The notes below the pieces were generated by a model. It saw only the letters and a list, made by a program, of their open reading frames with translations, was not told the DNA's origin and did not search any database. Shown piece by piece: positions 27,501 to 40,700 of a stretch of DNA of 64,000 nucleotides. Both the position numbers and the translations under genes were made by a program. Every line of letters begins with the position of its first letter. Position 1 is the stretch's first letter. The stretch spans positions 1,345,825 to 1,409,824 of the forward strand of contig SCFE01000019.1 in the NCBI GenBank assembly GCA_004352715.1, given 5' to 3'. This DNA is from Hofstenia miamia. Lineage: Eukaryota > Xenacoelomorpha > Acoela.

Positions 27501-28708
27501 CCCCAATCTCTGTGGGAGGGTTTATTATAACCAAGGCTTATTCTATTTCTATACTACTATATGGAAAGCCCCAACAAATTTACTTATCACACCTTTTGCG
27601 AATTATGATCGATAAAACATGTTGACCCCCGGTTTTGAATTTTCTAATATAAGATCTATTCAATGTATAGCAAAATCAATTATTTTTTTAAAAATATGAA
27701 ATCATTACTATACAATATAAAATAGTAAAAAAAACTATTGGCTTGATATTAGAAACATTATATATGAATAAATAACTTTTTTAATTATAAATATGTTTTN
27801 NNNNNNNNNNNNNNNNNNNNACAAATTTACTTATCACACCTTTTGCGAATTATGATCGATAAAACATGTTGACCCCCGGTTTTGAATTTTCTAATATAAG
27901 ATCTATTCAATGTATAGCAAAATCAATTATTTTTTTAAAAATATGAAATCATTACTATACAATATAAAATAGTAAAAAAAACTATTGGCTTGATATTAGA
28001 AACATTATATATGAATAAATAACTTTTTTAATTATAAATATGTTTTACAGAATTGCTTAAATATTTTCAAGACAAATGTTTAGAAGGCTGTTGACTAGTG
28101 TGCAGATACCATTATTGACTGGGGTGTAAATCGAAGTCAAGCCGATCAAATGTGTTGTTATCGGTTCTTGGGGTTTGTTACTGTTAAGGATTTCAGTTTA
28201 CAAGCAAAATGTAAACTGTAGTTTTATTAATTCTCTTCAAATATATCGTCAAATTTCGATTGTGAATCTTCGACGATAATTTTATTGATTTTGCCAAACG
28301 GATTTTTATGCAATATGATCAATAATTACATAACTATAATGTGCTAAATAGGTCCTCAACGGATGCTCAGTGTGCGTACTAATTTTTTTCGGGTATAGAC
28401 AGGTTTCTGATATCCTGTAGTTAAAGTACCGTTTTTAATTCTTTTGCTAAGCCAATTAAATATAATGTAGATAACAATGAAAGAATTGTGTAACTAAAAA
28501 CTTTGCAAGCAAGATAGTGTCGTACCAACAGCTTTGTAAACTTATTTGGTGCTTACCCAGCAAATTACATTGTTAAGAAAATATATACAGATTTTAGACA
28601 TTAAAAGTAATTAACAAAGATTTCTTAAGCCAAATTACATAACCGGGCATATATACAATGAAACAGTTTATTTATGTATCCAATATGAAATAAAGCAGTG
28701 TAATTAGT

Positions 28709-28749
<41 letters not shown>

Positions 28750-31700
28750 GGGCTCTGTTTCAAAACCCGCTATTTATATGTGGCGCTCTGTCTTTTTTGC
28801 ATTTTCATGTGGGAAAATGTTTTGTTTTATAAAAGCCTAATGTAACCATCCTAATTTTATCAAATATAGACCAATTTATATCAAATGGATGATGGTTTGG
28901 CATTTTTTATAAGGGGTCTGACATGATCCTGAATGTGCTTTTCTTTCATAATTTTCGAGCCAAATTTGTCATATTAAGGTCTACTATATGTATTTTATCC
29001 TACATCTTTTCTAAGTAATGTGCATGTGCGTAATCGGATCTTCAATTTTGAATGGGTCAGTTTCAAAAAAATTCAAAATTATTACTATTCCATGAAAAAG
29101 AATTAAGTAGCTGAAATGAGAAGGCTAAGTTCAGGACAATTGTGAATTAAATGAACGTTCTGGCTTGTTAGTTTGGATATAGGTTTTTTAGGATTGATTC
29201 AGTCTTAATCATGTATGGCGCGTCATCTGATGTAAAATGTAACTACAGCCGAATTTACCTTCTTAATAATTATGCATAATTGAAACATGCTGATGTTTTA
29301 ACCTTGGATTTGGGCATTAAATTCTTTCACAGCAATCCTGCATTTTGTTTCACTTGTGTAATCAATGTCCCTAAGTTCAAAAAATTTCTTCAACGCAGGC
29401 TATCTAAGTTTGTATAACGGAATATTGGCTTGTAGAAAAACAGAAACATACTCTTGCACTATATCAGTTAACGAAGTAGGTTAATAGTTATTTGATAATA
29501 TCAATAAACGTTGTTTGTGGATGTCAGTCTCTCCACGATTATTTTTTTCAGAAGAGACAAAGAGACAGTTTTCGTATAGAATTAAGCACACATTTCCTCG
29601 TTTGCAAATTTGTTGTCAAACAGGACAGACTGTTTTAATGAGCCATCAATCAGATATTGTAGAATAATGGCGCCCGCGTACGGTGGGTAGAAGTCGTGAA
29701 TGGTATGAGCCCACAAATATGTATTCTACTAGAGCTTTTATAGTTAATATCATATATTTCAAAGCTCTGATTGGTAAAAAAAATTATTAATTTTCTGCTC
29801 ATTCTGAAAGATTCTGCTGTTTAGGTTGCTCTAATACTGTATTTTAGTAGTGCTGATTTCTATTTATTATGTGTTATTTACTAGTACCATCTGTAATTCT
29901 CAAGTCATTAAACAGGTTTTATAAGAGTATCACTTTACATAGATTTTATTTTACGGCTATCGAAAAAAGTTACATTTAGTTTTCAAAGTATCGGATTTGT
30001 GCTGTAGAAAAATATATTTAGAAATTAAATCGAAATCATGATGACCTCGAACTCGTCATAATTGTCACGGACGTTAACGACAACGAGCCCAAGTTCAATA
30101 ACGGCAGATCTTCTGATACATTAGAAATACCAGAGAGCACTCCTGTCGAATCAGTTATATACACTGTACAAGCAACTGACAACGATGCATTGGAAAATGC
30201 AAAAATTTTGTATTCCTTCGGCCCAGGGACCACTGATCAAACAAAGTCTTATTTCTCGGTATGTTTGTTTACTCCTGGCTTATGGTGTTGAAATGTAACC
30301 GCTTTCTTTTATTAATGTAAACGTTTTTGATATAGAGGTGTATGTATTTTTATTATTTTAATGTTTAATTTGTTAGGTTGGAAAAGAAAGTGGAGAGATC
30401 AAGCTGAAGACGAAGCTTAGCTATCAAGATGCAACTACTCACGAAATCTACATAATTGCTAGCGATAGCGGTTCGCCTCAAAGGAAATCAACCTTCCATT
30501 TGTCAGTAAACATTTTGGATGTCAACGATCACAAACCCGATGTCCAGTTTATATGCTTAACGTGTATTCCTTACGAAGGCAGACCGAATGCCTTCCTTGT
30601 CAATGAAGATGACAATAACGATGATGACAAATATATTGGCTACTTCGTGGTCAGTGATAAAGATGAAGGCGGGGGTAATTATTTCATTATTTCAAAATAT
30701 TGAGTTAAGCATTATTTTGAGTGAATTATTATGTGGTAATTGGATCGATTTCGGAATCTTACGATCAAAGTTCAAAATAAAGCATGAATTTTTTATTAAA
30801 TGGTTTATTCCTTGAAAATCATTTGCAGAAAAACGTCATCTCAAATTATCACTCCAAACATTTTATAATATAGAATTCAATAGAATTATCAACAACTAAT
30901 AGAGTTAAAATACAAGATCTAGTTTAACATTCAGTGTATTTTGCTTGATGTTTAATATTTTTAATGATACGCCATTGTTACTTTTTAGTACATGGGTGTT
31001 TGGAGCTTAAAATTTCACTATCCTTGCTCATACTTTGATACTGGTTTACTAAAGTCAGAAACGTAGCCAAGGTTTAGAATGAGAGGTGGCAAAATGACAG
31101 GTTAACTTTGTAATTCAGGAAATTACCATATCCAAATGACACAATTGGGCCCGGGGGCATAGAAGAGTGTCCCCGTTGGCTACGCCCTTGTCTAAAGTAG
31201 ACGTTGGTCAAGCAAAAAATATTATAACTAGTATATTTTTCGATAACACTGAATGAAAAAGGTTGAATGTATTTAGACATCGCAGATTTGTCGAGGAACA
31301 TGAAGCAGATGGTGGAAACTGATGCAGAAATTTTCAAATTGAAATTTAATAAAGGTCAGGCCATGATCAATGTTCGAAAACCACTCAATCGTGAGACAGT
31401 AGCACATTACAGTACATCGTTCTCCGTAGTTGACAATGGCAAGCCGCAAAAACAGACCGTGGTGAAATATGATTTTTTCATAGCTGATGTTAACGATAAT
31501 CAACCACTTTTCAAAGAGGGGGCGTGTTTTTCGTTATCTATTAAAGAAAATTCTATGGACACATCGAATTTTCCACATGTGCAAGCAACCGATGATGACG
31601 AGGGCCCTAATGCTGAAGTTTCATACTCATTAATCTTTACTCCTGAACAAATGGCGTTAGAAGGTAAAGCATTTATAATGGATTATTTTTTATAAACAGG

Positions 31701-34700
31701 CATATTTTGGCCTAATAAATTTAGTTTATTGCTCTCAATAAAGTTTCACTTTTGTGAAATAATTTTACAATGGTTATCCCATGTGTTGCTCATTTGCGGT
31801 TGTTGAATATCATTTGATGTAACAACGTGGAATCGTTTGCCGAATAGTTGTAGTTTACATACTATATGAAATGTTTGGAATTTCTCACAGATAATAGAAG
31901 TACACGATACAATATATTCTGCTCTACCATAATGCCATCCGACCTAAAATGTTTCAAAACATCAAAATCTATTCCCAATTTTCTTCCGATTCCACATTTT
32001 ATTCGCAATGTACTCTCAAGTCAGAAATATACTTTATTGACATGCTTATCGGGGTCACTTATTAGTTAGAGCAAACCTAGTGAGATAATTATGGCGTTTT
32101 GCTTTAAAGTCAATAAACTGGGCTTAATTGGCGATTTCCACGCCGTTATCATTCACATTGTTTTGACAACAACGCTGAACTTCTGTCAGGAATTTGTTAA
32201 ACATCGGCAACGCTTTACCTAGTTTCGTAGCAATCCTCAATAACTCGCTAACACTCAAATTTATTTAATTTTGACATATTTTTCGCAGACAATAAATTCG
32301 GCTTGTGTAAACACCCTTTCATATCGAATAAATTCTTCGTCTGCTGATTTGAATAGCATTAGAAAGAAGTGAAATGTTTGCCAACGCGTAAATATGAATT
32401 TAGTTTAACTGATAAGTGACTAAGTTATTCGCAGAAGTGTTCTTTAACCGTTTAATTGTTATAATTTACTATATTGCTCGACACCATTCTTCATACAAAA
32501 TAATAGTACATGCAACATGCAACTCTACATGCCTGTACGTAGTCATTAGCTAGTAACTGATAAAACCGGCAGCGGCCTTTTTAACATACCGAAACTAAAC
32601 GGAAATTTTTGTTAAATTCAAGACCTTCATTATTTTTCAGAATAAGAAAAAATTGTTTTATTACAATGGTTAACGTTTTGGGCCCTTTGGGGCCCATAAG
32701 AAGACTGAAGCTGCATTAGTTGTAAAAACGTATGATATTGCATTAAGCAGACGGTAAGCCACTAAAATTCAATTTTGAAATGCATCTATGACGCTACACT
32801 AGGGCGGTACATACCGGTATGCATTCCTTAAGGGAGTGTTTTAATGATTGCCAAAAATGAATGTCAAGAAACTGGGTCTATATTATTCTTACCTACATGA
32901 TTCGTTTAATTTTGTTTTTTCCAAATCAATGATCAGATTGATCAAACAGGAGCAGGGATCCAACATGATTAATCGTCAATGCGATTAATCGAGATTAATC
33001 GGATGGATTAATCTAACGTGCTGGTCAAGTAGATTAGATTAATCGTAAATAGCGTGCTCGATTAATCTAGATTATTCTAATTAAGTCGATGCTTATGCAT
33101 TTAGTTGTCATTTTCGGTTTGATCTTCTCTATGGCCACTATTCTTGGGTCATATGTTTTACAAAAGAAAACCTTAACACCGGACATAGAAAAGGAGCGTG
33201 ATTATTAGTTCACGGCTAGACTACTGATTGGTTCAAAAGTGATCTATCACATTTTGATTCAATCGCATGTCTAACCACCCGAGATAAATTAGCAATGTGG
33301 CGATCACGAAGAAATCATGCGCGTTCGATTTCCTTGTGATCGTCACATTGCTAATTATCTTGGGTGGTTAGACGTGCGATTCAATCAAAATGTGATAGAT
33401 CACTTTTAAAACAATCACTAGTCTAACCGTGGCCTTAGGCATCTAACATACCTAGGAAGCGTCGAATATCGCCTAATTCTATATATAAGGATCCTCGATT
33501 TTATCACGCCAACTTCTAATCAGGTTGAGAGACTGTTCAGCAAAGCTGGTTATGATCTATTTGATTACCAAATCGTTTATTACCCCTCAACTTAGAGATT
33601 CAAATTTCTTTAACCTAACAAGCACATGCGGAGTAAAATGACTTCAGGAAATAATCTTAAATAACAATAATAGTTAATATTTCTAATTTGAATATATTTC
33701 AATGGATATATTGTATTTTGAATATTTTAAATCAGAAGTAGATTAATCGACGATTAATCGCGATTATTAATCTGGCAGCAACGATTACGATTAATCTATC
33801 GCCAATTATTTTTTTTCATACGATTAATCGCGATTAAAATCTAACGATCCCTGAACAGGAGTATCATGCTCAAATAGAAGAGACAAAAAATTGAGGAGCA
33901 ATTAGCAATTTGGCTGAAACTTTATAAATATATTATCTTGCCATTATCATAAGATTAGTCATGCAAAATACAAATAAACTGTGAATTATAGTAGGCTAGA
34001 AAAACGGATTTGTTTAGGTGGGACAAACAGTACCACAAAGGGTATTATTGTTGATATCTCAGCTAGTTGGTTTGGTTTTAAAGATCTTCACTTCTCTTTC
34101 CTACGACATGATCATGTTATACCAACCCACTGATTAGAAATTCTTTGTATACCCTAGGGTTTTTATGAGGCGGTGAAATTTCACTCAATTCTTCTAAAGG
34201 GTCGCAGTTTTAATTTAAATATACTATCCTACTTTCTGTGAAAATAGATTCAACAAAGCATAAAGCTACATTTCAATAAAGTTTATAGTTCACTGTTTAG
34301 CTAATTCTCATTTTATCAGTTAACTGTAACTCTGTGGCTCACTGCAGAACAAGTAAACAATTTTAAATAACAAATTGCTCTCAAACAAAAAAAATTTATC
34401 TCTAAACTAACTAGTTTCAATCACTACAATGCAATTTCACTGATGTGCTCTGGTGTTGTTGCTTGAAGCCCACATGTAAAAATCGATTTAGAAATATGAA
34501 ATTCATAAATTGAATACAAATTTCCTCATCTAGTAACCCGGATTTCGTAAAAATATTACACGGTTGCCCTGCCATCTGGCTTTAAACCCTGACCCCAACT
34601 GATGGCCCGTTAACCCTGTGCAAATTTGGTTCAATCTTTTGAAATTAGCCCATAGATAAGATTAATTTAAAATGCATGTTTAAATTCCGATTATAACGCC

Positions 34701-37700
34701 TTTTTTGTAATAAATAAGATCTGTATACAAACTTTAAAAACAGGTTTTTAAGAATTCATCGCTATTTCATTTCAAATTATTCAAAACCATTCGAATACCA
34801 GAATAGATATGCACAGTTCGATATTGGTTACAAAGATTATGTGATGTGGTGATAGATAAAAGTGAGTAATTTAAAATCAAATATGAATTCTTTTGAATCA
34901 GAGTTAAGGCTTTGATTAGATGTGGAATTGATTACCAGGTGACCATTGCTGTATTCAATGCTATAATTTAATGTAATTTGTGGACTTCCTCTGAGCAAAG
35001 TTTAACTCACTTTGGAGGTGTGTTTTTTAGAGAGACAGCTGCTGCTAAATGCAGCTCGATCACTTTCCCTAAATCACTAAAACAAATTAAATTGTTTCAG
35101 CAAGTGATTCGTTTACCCGCATTCTCTTATTAAATCGCTTACGGCAAGTGTTACAAGTATCAGTCAATGACGTTTCAAACCATCCACTGCTTTTACCAAG
35201 TGGATTCCATTTAATTTAATTCGATAAATGAGAGTGTTCCTCTGTTTGGTTATTAGGCCTTTCAATGCATATTCGCTAAGAATTTTGCGTCTTTGTAAAT
35301 CATAATTTAAAACTTTCATTAATCCTGAAAACAGAAATTTACTTTATTCGTGTAATTATGAGCACTAGGAATGCTGTTTTTTTGTTTCCCTCACATATAG
35401 TTACTGTGTAACAAATTATACATTTGGAGAAATTCGGCCAATTTTGGAATTTTTGCACGGAGAACAATGATGAACCAAACACTGTAATTTTTTGGTTTTT
35501 ATTGTTTTATAAAATGTTTTGTAAATCATGTCCTCATCAATACATTCTAGGTTCCACATACTTTTAAAATTTTATGTAAAGATAGATATAGCAACCATAT
35601 TTCATTTTTCGTTCCAACAATATATTCACTTCTTTTCCTCTGTAAATAAATTTGTTATCGGTTGTTATGCTTTAAACAAAATGTCGAAAACATTTGAGTG
35701 GGTCAAAAGAACACGGTGTACTTATATTTGTGTTATAAAATTTGCATATCTAAGCCAAATTCAACAATTCTAAGCTTAAACCAGTATTCGCTTTTCGTCA
35801 GTTGAGCTTAAAGTGCAGTTTCTCCTTTTTTAGTTATGTATTTGAAACTAATATCACAAATGGGCATTGCAAGGACTTAATAATTTTTCTATTGGCAATT
35901 GACTCAATTATTTGTAACATCTAAATTTAGTCATAATATTATTTACATGTAGAGCCTTACATTCTATTGAAAACGAAATTAAAACTAGTGTGTTTTTGGG
36001 ATAAAACACGTTTACGTATTTCCAATTGTTTATTTTAAAAATTAGACCAATCAAAATGCAAACAAATTCTATTACGTGGATTCATAAAAAATCATCTCAT
36101 TTGATGATCGGTGTACGCTACATTTGCGCTTTGGCGAAATCCCCAAATTATTTTTATGAATATCATTAAACGATTATCGTGATTTTGGAGCCGAGGAATC
36201 ACATCAAAGGATTTTCGTGGGTTATCTTTAGACACAATGACCCATATTTAAGTATACATACACCTTATCTTGAAGGCAATATTTGGTAGCAAACGGGAAA
36301 TGAGTGAGTGTAAATAATGTATAACTTCATAAACTATGTAATTATAATAGTTTTCCATGTGGATAAATTCAATCGGACAATTCCGTCTCATCGCTTCTTT
36401 GAATTCCAAAATTACATATATGGGCGTGGGCGCTTAAGAAATATGGTATGTAGGCGAGCGATTGATGCGAAAAAATGTTGGCGATAGCCTTTGAGAGTAA
36501 ACATGACCTTTATTCAGTAGCACATTTTTGCCGAAATATCAAGAGAAAAGGACTTCTCTTTATTTGGGAAAACTTTTAAGTATTGTATGTGCGATAGTGC
36601 TTTAAATTGTGCTTTTAATTTTAGGGCTTTCTATTGTTTGAGAAAAGGTTAATCGACAGACCACCTATAAATACGCCGAGGTCTTGATTTTTAGTACATT
36701 ATGTTAAAATTTATTGAAAAAAATAATTATAAAACCCACACTTCGAATTTAACAGTAATTGTTTGGGAATCGTCTAACTGTGCTGTATTTGATATTTTAT
36801 CGATATAGTAGAATGCACGATCAACAACTGAGAGCATTGATGCTACATATCTTCATAATTAAAGTCAAAAACGGATTATTTATTCTTGTTTTTGTTACAT
36901 ATCTGCTCAGCCTTTGTTAAAAGCAAACAAAATGCTCAAAAAGCGTACATAACGACATATGAAAAAAATGAGTGTAAATCTGCAGAAAAAATTGCTGTGT
37001 GACACTGGGTGGTTGTGAACCGCTATATTTATTAAAATTTGAACCATGTTTGTGCAATACACCTTGAGTTTGCCAACTTCCGGCTGAATTATTCACTGAA
37101 TTGCTGAGTAATTATAGAGCTATACTTAGGCTGAGGTTTTCAGTAAAATTTATCTTTGATCGAAAACAGTGTTTCAAATAGTAGTCTGTACATCCATTGC
37201 CACCATTGCGGGCGTGATCATCATGTCATCATTAGATTTTTTTAACAACAAAATGTCTTGCTGGTACATAGTGACTTATATAAGGTTTACGAAGTGTACA
37301 TAACGACATATATAGTGTATACGTGTTACATAATAAAGTGCAGCTTCCTGATGTTTAAAAAGGTTAAAGCAATACGGTGTGGTAATTTGCTGTTGTGGAT
37401 GAAAATTACGAAGCAACGCAATCAACAGGCAAGCGAATCGACCTTCAGTGCTGCTCGTACTATCGGTGTATAAAATTAGAAGAAGTTATTATTAGATATC
37501 GGATCACTCATGTGAGTTGCATTGTCAAAAAACAATGAAAGTCAACATTTCCATGGTCACCGTCTCCAAAAGAAAAGCAATTAAATGATTGGCAATCAAC
37601 AAGTCATTAACTGAATCAAATTGACCATAACCTACAATGACTCATTTTAGTTCACTCTTCATTTACATTATTTTCCAAAATTGAGTGTTATTTATAGTAA

Positions 37701-40700
37701 AATTACAAATACAATAATTATATTAATTTTTTAGGTGTGTGAAACTTGTTTTATATGATGAAATTATATCAATTGAATGATTGGATTTTGCAAAACACCT
37801 TGATATTGTATTTGTAATTGTACTGCAAATCAGAGTTTATAATATAATTTTCTGATATTGAGTTTGATTTGTCAGATTACTCTTGGCTTCTGAGTCGATT
37901 TCTTTCATTAAATAAAGGCAACTTTGTATGGACGCAGGGACTCGGTGATCTGTTGTCGTTGTGGACCCATTTCAAAAATTTAGTAAAATCAAACAATAAA
38001 ATTTCAGGTTTAAGTAAACTATAGTTTGTACATTTGCATTCTGAAATTCTAATGTGGCTGAGTCTTTATTGAGAATTTTCACTGCAACGCATTGAATCTA
38101 AGGATAAACTTACAAAATTGACCTCATTCCTTGATATGCCTTGTTCCAGCCTAACCCCTACATAACAATGGCGGAGCAATTCTTTTCCCTGTCTACCCTT
38201 AAGACATTCAGTATTCCATTGTGGAACGTTCGGTCCCCTCCTTCCGAATTTTCTTTTAAATTACGTCGCTGTAAAATTGTTGTTCTGGTACCCGACCCTC
38301 GCATCCCAACAGTTATCTCTTGTTTAGAGTGGCTGAGCGCATTAATTACGTAGATAATGGCATTTGATTCGGGCATCTTTATGTAATGAAATTGTCCTGC
38401 TCTCAGTCAGAAATAAAATCAATAATCGGATCTAAATCTTTCCATCGCTTTTCGCTTTGATTGCCGACAGCTAGCGCTCAGAGGCAGAAGACCTGTATAA
38501 TAATAAGTTTATGGCGAGTATTAATCATTCCTGGTAACAATGCTGCTACGGCTTTTTATACAAATTATTTCTAGCATGCAGACGAAGCTTCCATCGTCTG
38601 CGGCAACCAGTCAATTTGCAGGCTATTCGACCATTGAATTAACTAACTCCTGTCTAGTAGTACTCTAATAAAATATAGCTTATGTTGGACTGTAGTTCAT
38701 AATCTTTAGTTGATTTTTTATGTATAAACATATGTGGAGCTGGTGGTTCTAAAATCTAACAACGAAGTTGTGTTAAAATTTGTCTTAAATCAAGAATGCT
38801 ATGTCAGCAGTGTGCTAATAATGTTTTCACTTTATTTATTTATCACTCATTTCAATTGTCACGTTTCATATATTATGTCTGATTATGTCTACTAAAAGTG
38901 CAACATGTCGCATTTATCTTTATCAAATTAATAATATAAAATCACTCTGTCTCTATCCCCTATTTTTGAATATATATATATATATATATANNNNNNNNNN
39001 NNNNNNNNNNNNNNNNNNNNNNNNNNNNNNNNNNNNNNNNNNNNNNNNNNNNNNNNNNNNNNNNNNNNNNNNNNNNNNNNNNNNNNNNNNNNNNNNNNNN
39101 NNNNNNNNNNNNNNNNNNNNNNNNNNNNNNNNNNNNNNNNNNNNNNNNNNNNNNNNNNNNNNNNNNNNNNNNNNNNNNNNNNNNNNNNNNNNNNNNNNNN
39201 NNNNNNNNNNNNNNNNNNNNNNNNNNNNNNNNNNNNNNNNNNNNNNNNNNNNNNNNNNNNNNNNNNNNNNNNNNNNNNNNNNNNNNNNNNNNNNNNNNNN
39301 NNNNNNNNNNNNNNNNNNNNNNNNNNNNNNNNNNNNNNNNNNNNNNNNNNNNNNNNNNNNNNNNNNNNNNNNNNNNNNNNNNNNNNNNNNNNNNNNNNNN
39401 NNNNNNNNNNNNNNNNNNNNNNNNNNNNNNNNNNNNNNNNNNNNNNNNNNNNNNNNNNNNNNNNNNNNNNNNNNNNNNNNNNNNNNNNNNNNNNNNNNNN
39501 NNNNNNNNNNNNNNNNNNNNNNNNNNNNNNNNNNNNNNNNNNNNNNNNNNNNNNNNNNNNNNNNNNNNNNNNNNNNNNNNNNNNNNNNNNNNNNNNNNNN
39601 NNNNNNNNNNNNNNNNNNNNNNNNNNNNNNNNNNNNNNNNNNNNNNNNNNNNNNNNNNNNNNNNNNNNNNNNNNNNNNNNNNNNNNNNNNNNNNNNNNNN
39701 NNNNNNNNNNNNNNNNNNNNNNNNNNNNNNNNNNNNNNNNNNNNNNNNNNNNNNNNNNNNNNNNNNNNNNNNNNNNNNNNNNNNNNNNNNNNNNNNNNNN
39801 NNNNNNNNNNNNNNNNNNNNNNNNNNNNNNNNNNNNNNNNNNNNNNNNNNNNNNNNNNNNNNNNNNNNNNNNNNNNNNNNNNNNNNNNNNNNNNNNNNNN
39901 NNNNNNNNNNNNNNNNNNNNNNNNNNNNNNNNNNNNNNNNNNNNNNNNNNNNNNNNNNNNNNNNNNNNNNNNNNNNNNNNNNNNNNNNNNGAATATTCAT
40001 TTATCTTAATAAAAACCACATTTATTTTAACGTCACAAACACTCAGACCTTATTTGAAGCTTTCTAACATTAATCGATCGATTAGTCAGCGTTTGTATTG
40101 AGTTCTGGGTTAATTAAAATAATTTACCTACATTAGCGTTAAGTGCTGCCTACCTTCTACCAACAAATTGCTATCTTCACTCGGCATAACTTATCTCACT
40201 TATTGTTTTTACACGCCTTTTATAAAAATTGCAAATTCCACGTTGTTTTGTTTTTAAAAGCTACCGATCGTCTATTTTGTTTTGGTCGGCCTGATATGTT
40301 CAGGGAATTGTATGTCTGACCCATGAGTGTTTACATGATGCAATTCATATATCAATTTGAATTATGTTGACGTACCTGTACTACTCTAATATCCCGAAAG
40401 CGTTATATACATGGCTTGATATATAGCTCAAATGTATTTTCGCAATCAAAAAATCTTTCAATGTTTTACTGTTGTTAAAAGCAATAACATACAATCTAGA
40501 CTTTCGTGTTTTATTGGTAGACCGAAAAAATATTCATTGTACTGTTTCTGTTGTTTGCAAAAACATATATGTATCAATTCCGCCGCACTGATTTGAAAGT
40601 TTCCCAAAACTTTAATTCAATTTCTTAAGGTATGCTAGAATTGAATCAAAACCAATTTCATGGTGAATTTCAGGCAACGTTAGTGGCAGACAACCCTGAT

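Larger units (their letters stand above)
26385..30021 (+). other. Intron 2 with an assembly seam
   Basis: Phase 0 intron of 3.6 kb as assembled. It contains the duplicated 226-bp contig overlap around 27800-27820 and a (TA)n run at 28711-28747. True length is probably about 250 nt shorter. No other gene or RNA recognised. Confidence 0.8.
32953..33853 (+). mobile_element. hAT-family DNA transposon, degenerate, with intact 8-bp TSD
   Basis: Ends are CAGGGATC (32953-32960) and GATCCCTG (33846-33853), flanked by the perfect 8-bp duplication AACAGGAG at 32945-32952 and 33854-33861. Both subterminal regions are packed with the self-complementary motif GATTAATC. Length is 901 bp including a nested hairpin MITE at 33208-33434. 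Between them lies a remnant of the hAT transposase C-terminal dimerisation region (33491-33640). Most of the transposase is missing, so it is non-autonomous. Confidence 0.88.

Noticed and set aside
30036-30233. Minus-strand ORF over exon 3
   Set aside because: Antisense shadow of a cadherin-coding exon.
38885-40019. Long ORFs on both strands over the N block
   Set aside because: They consist of undetermined codons across the 1000-N gap with no real coding sequence.
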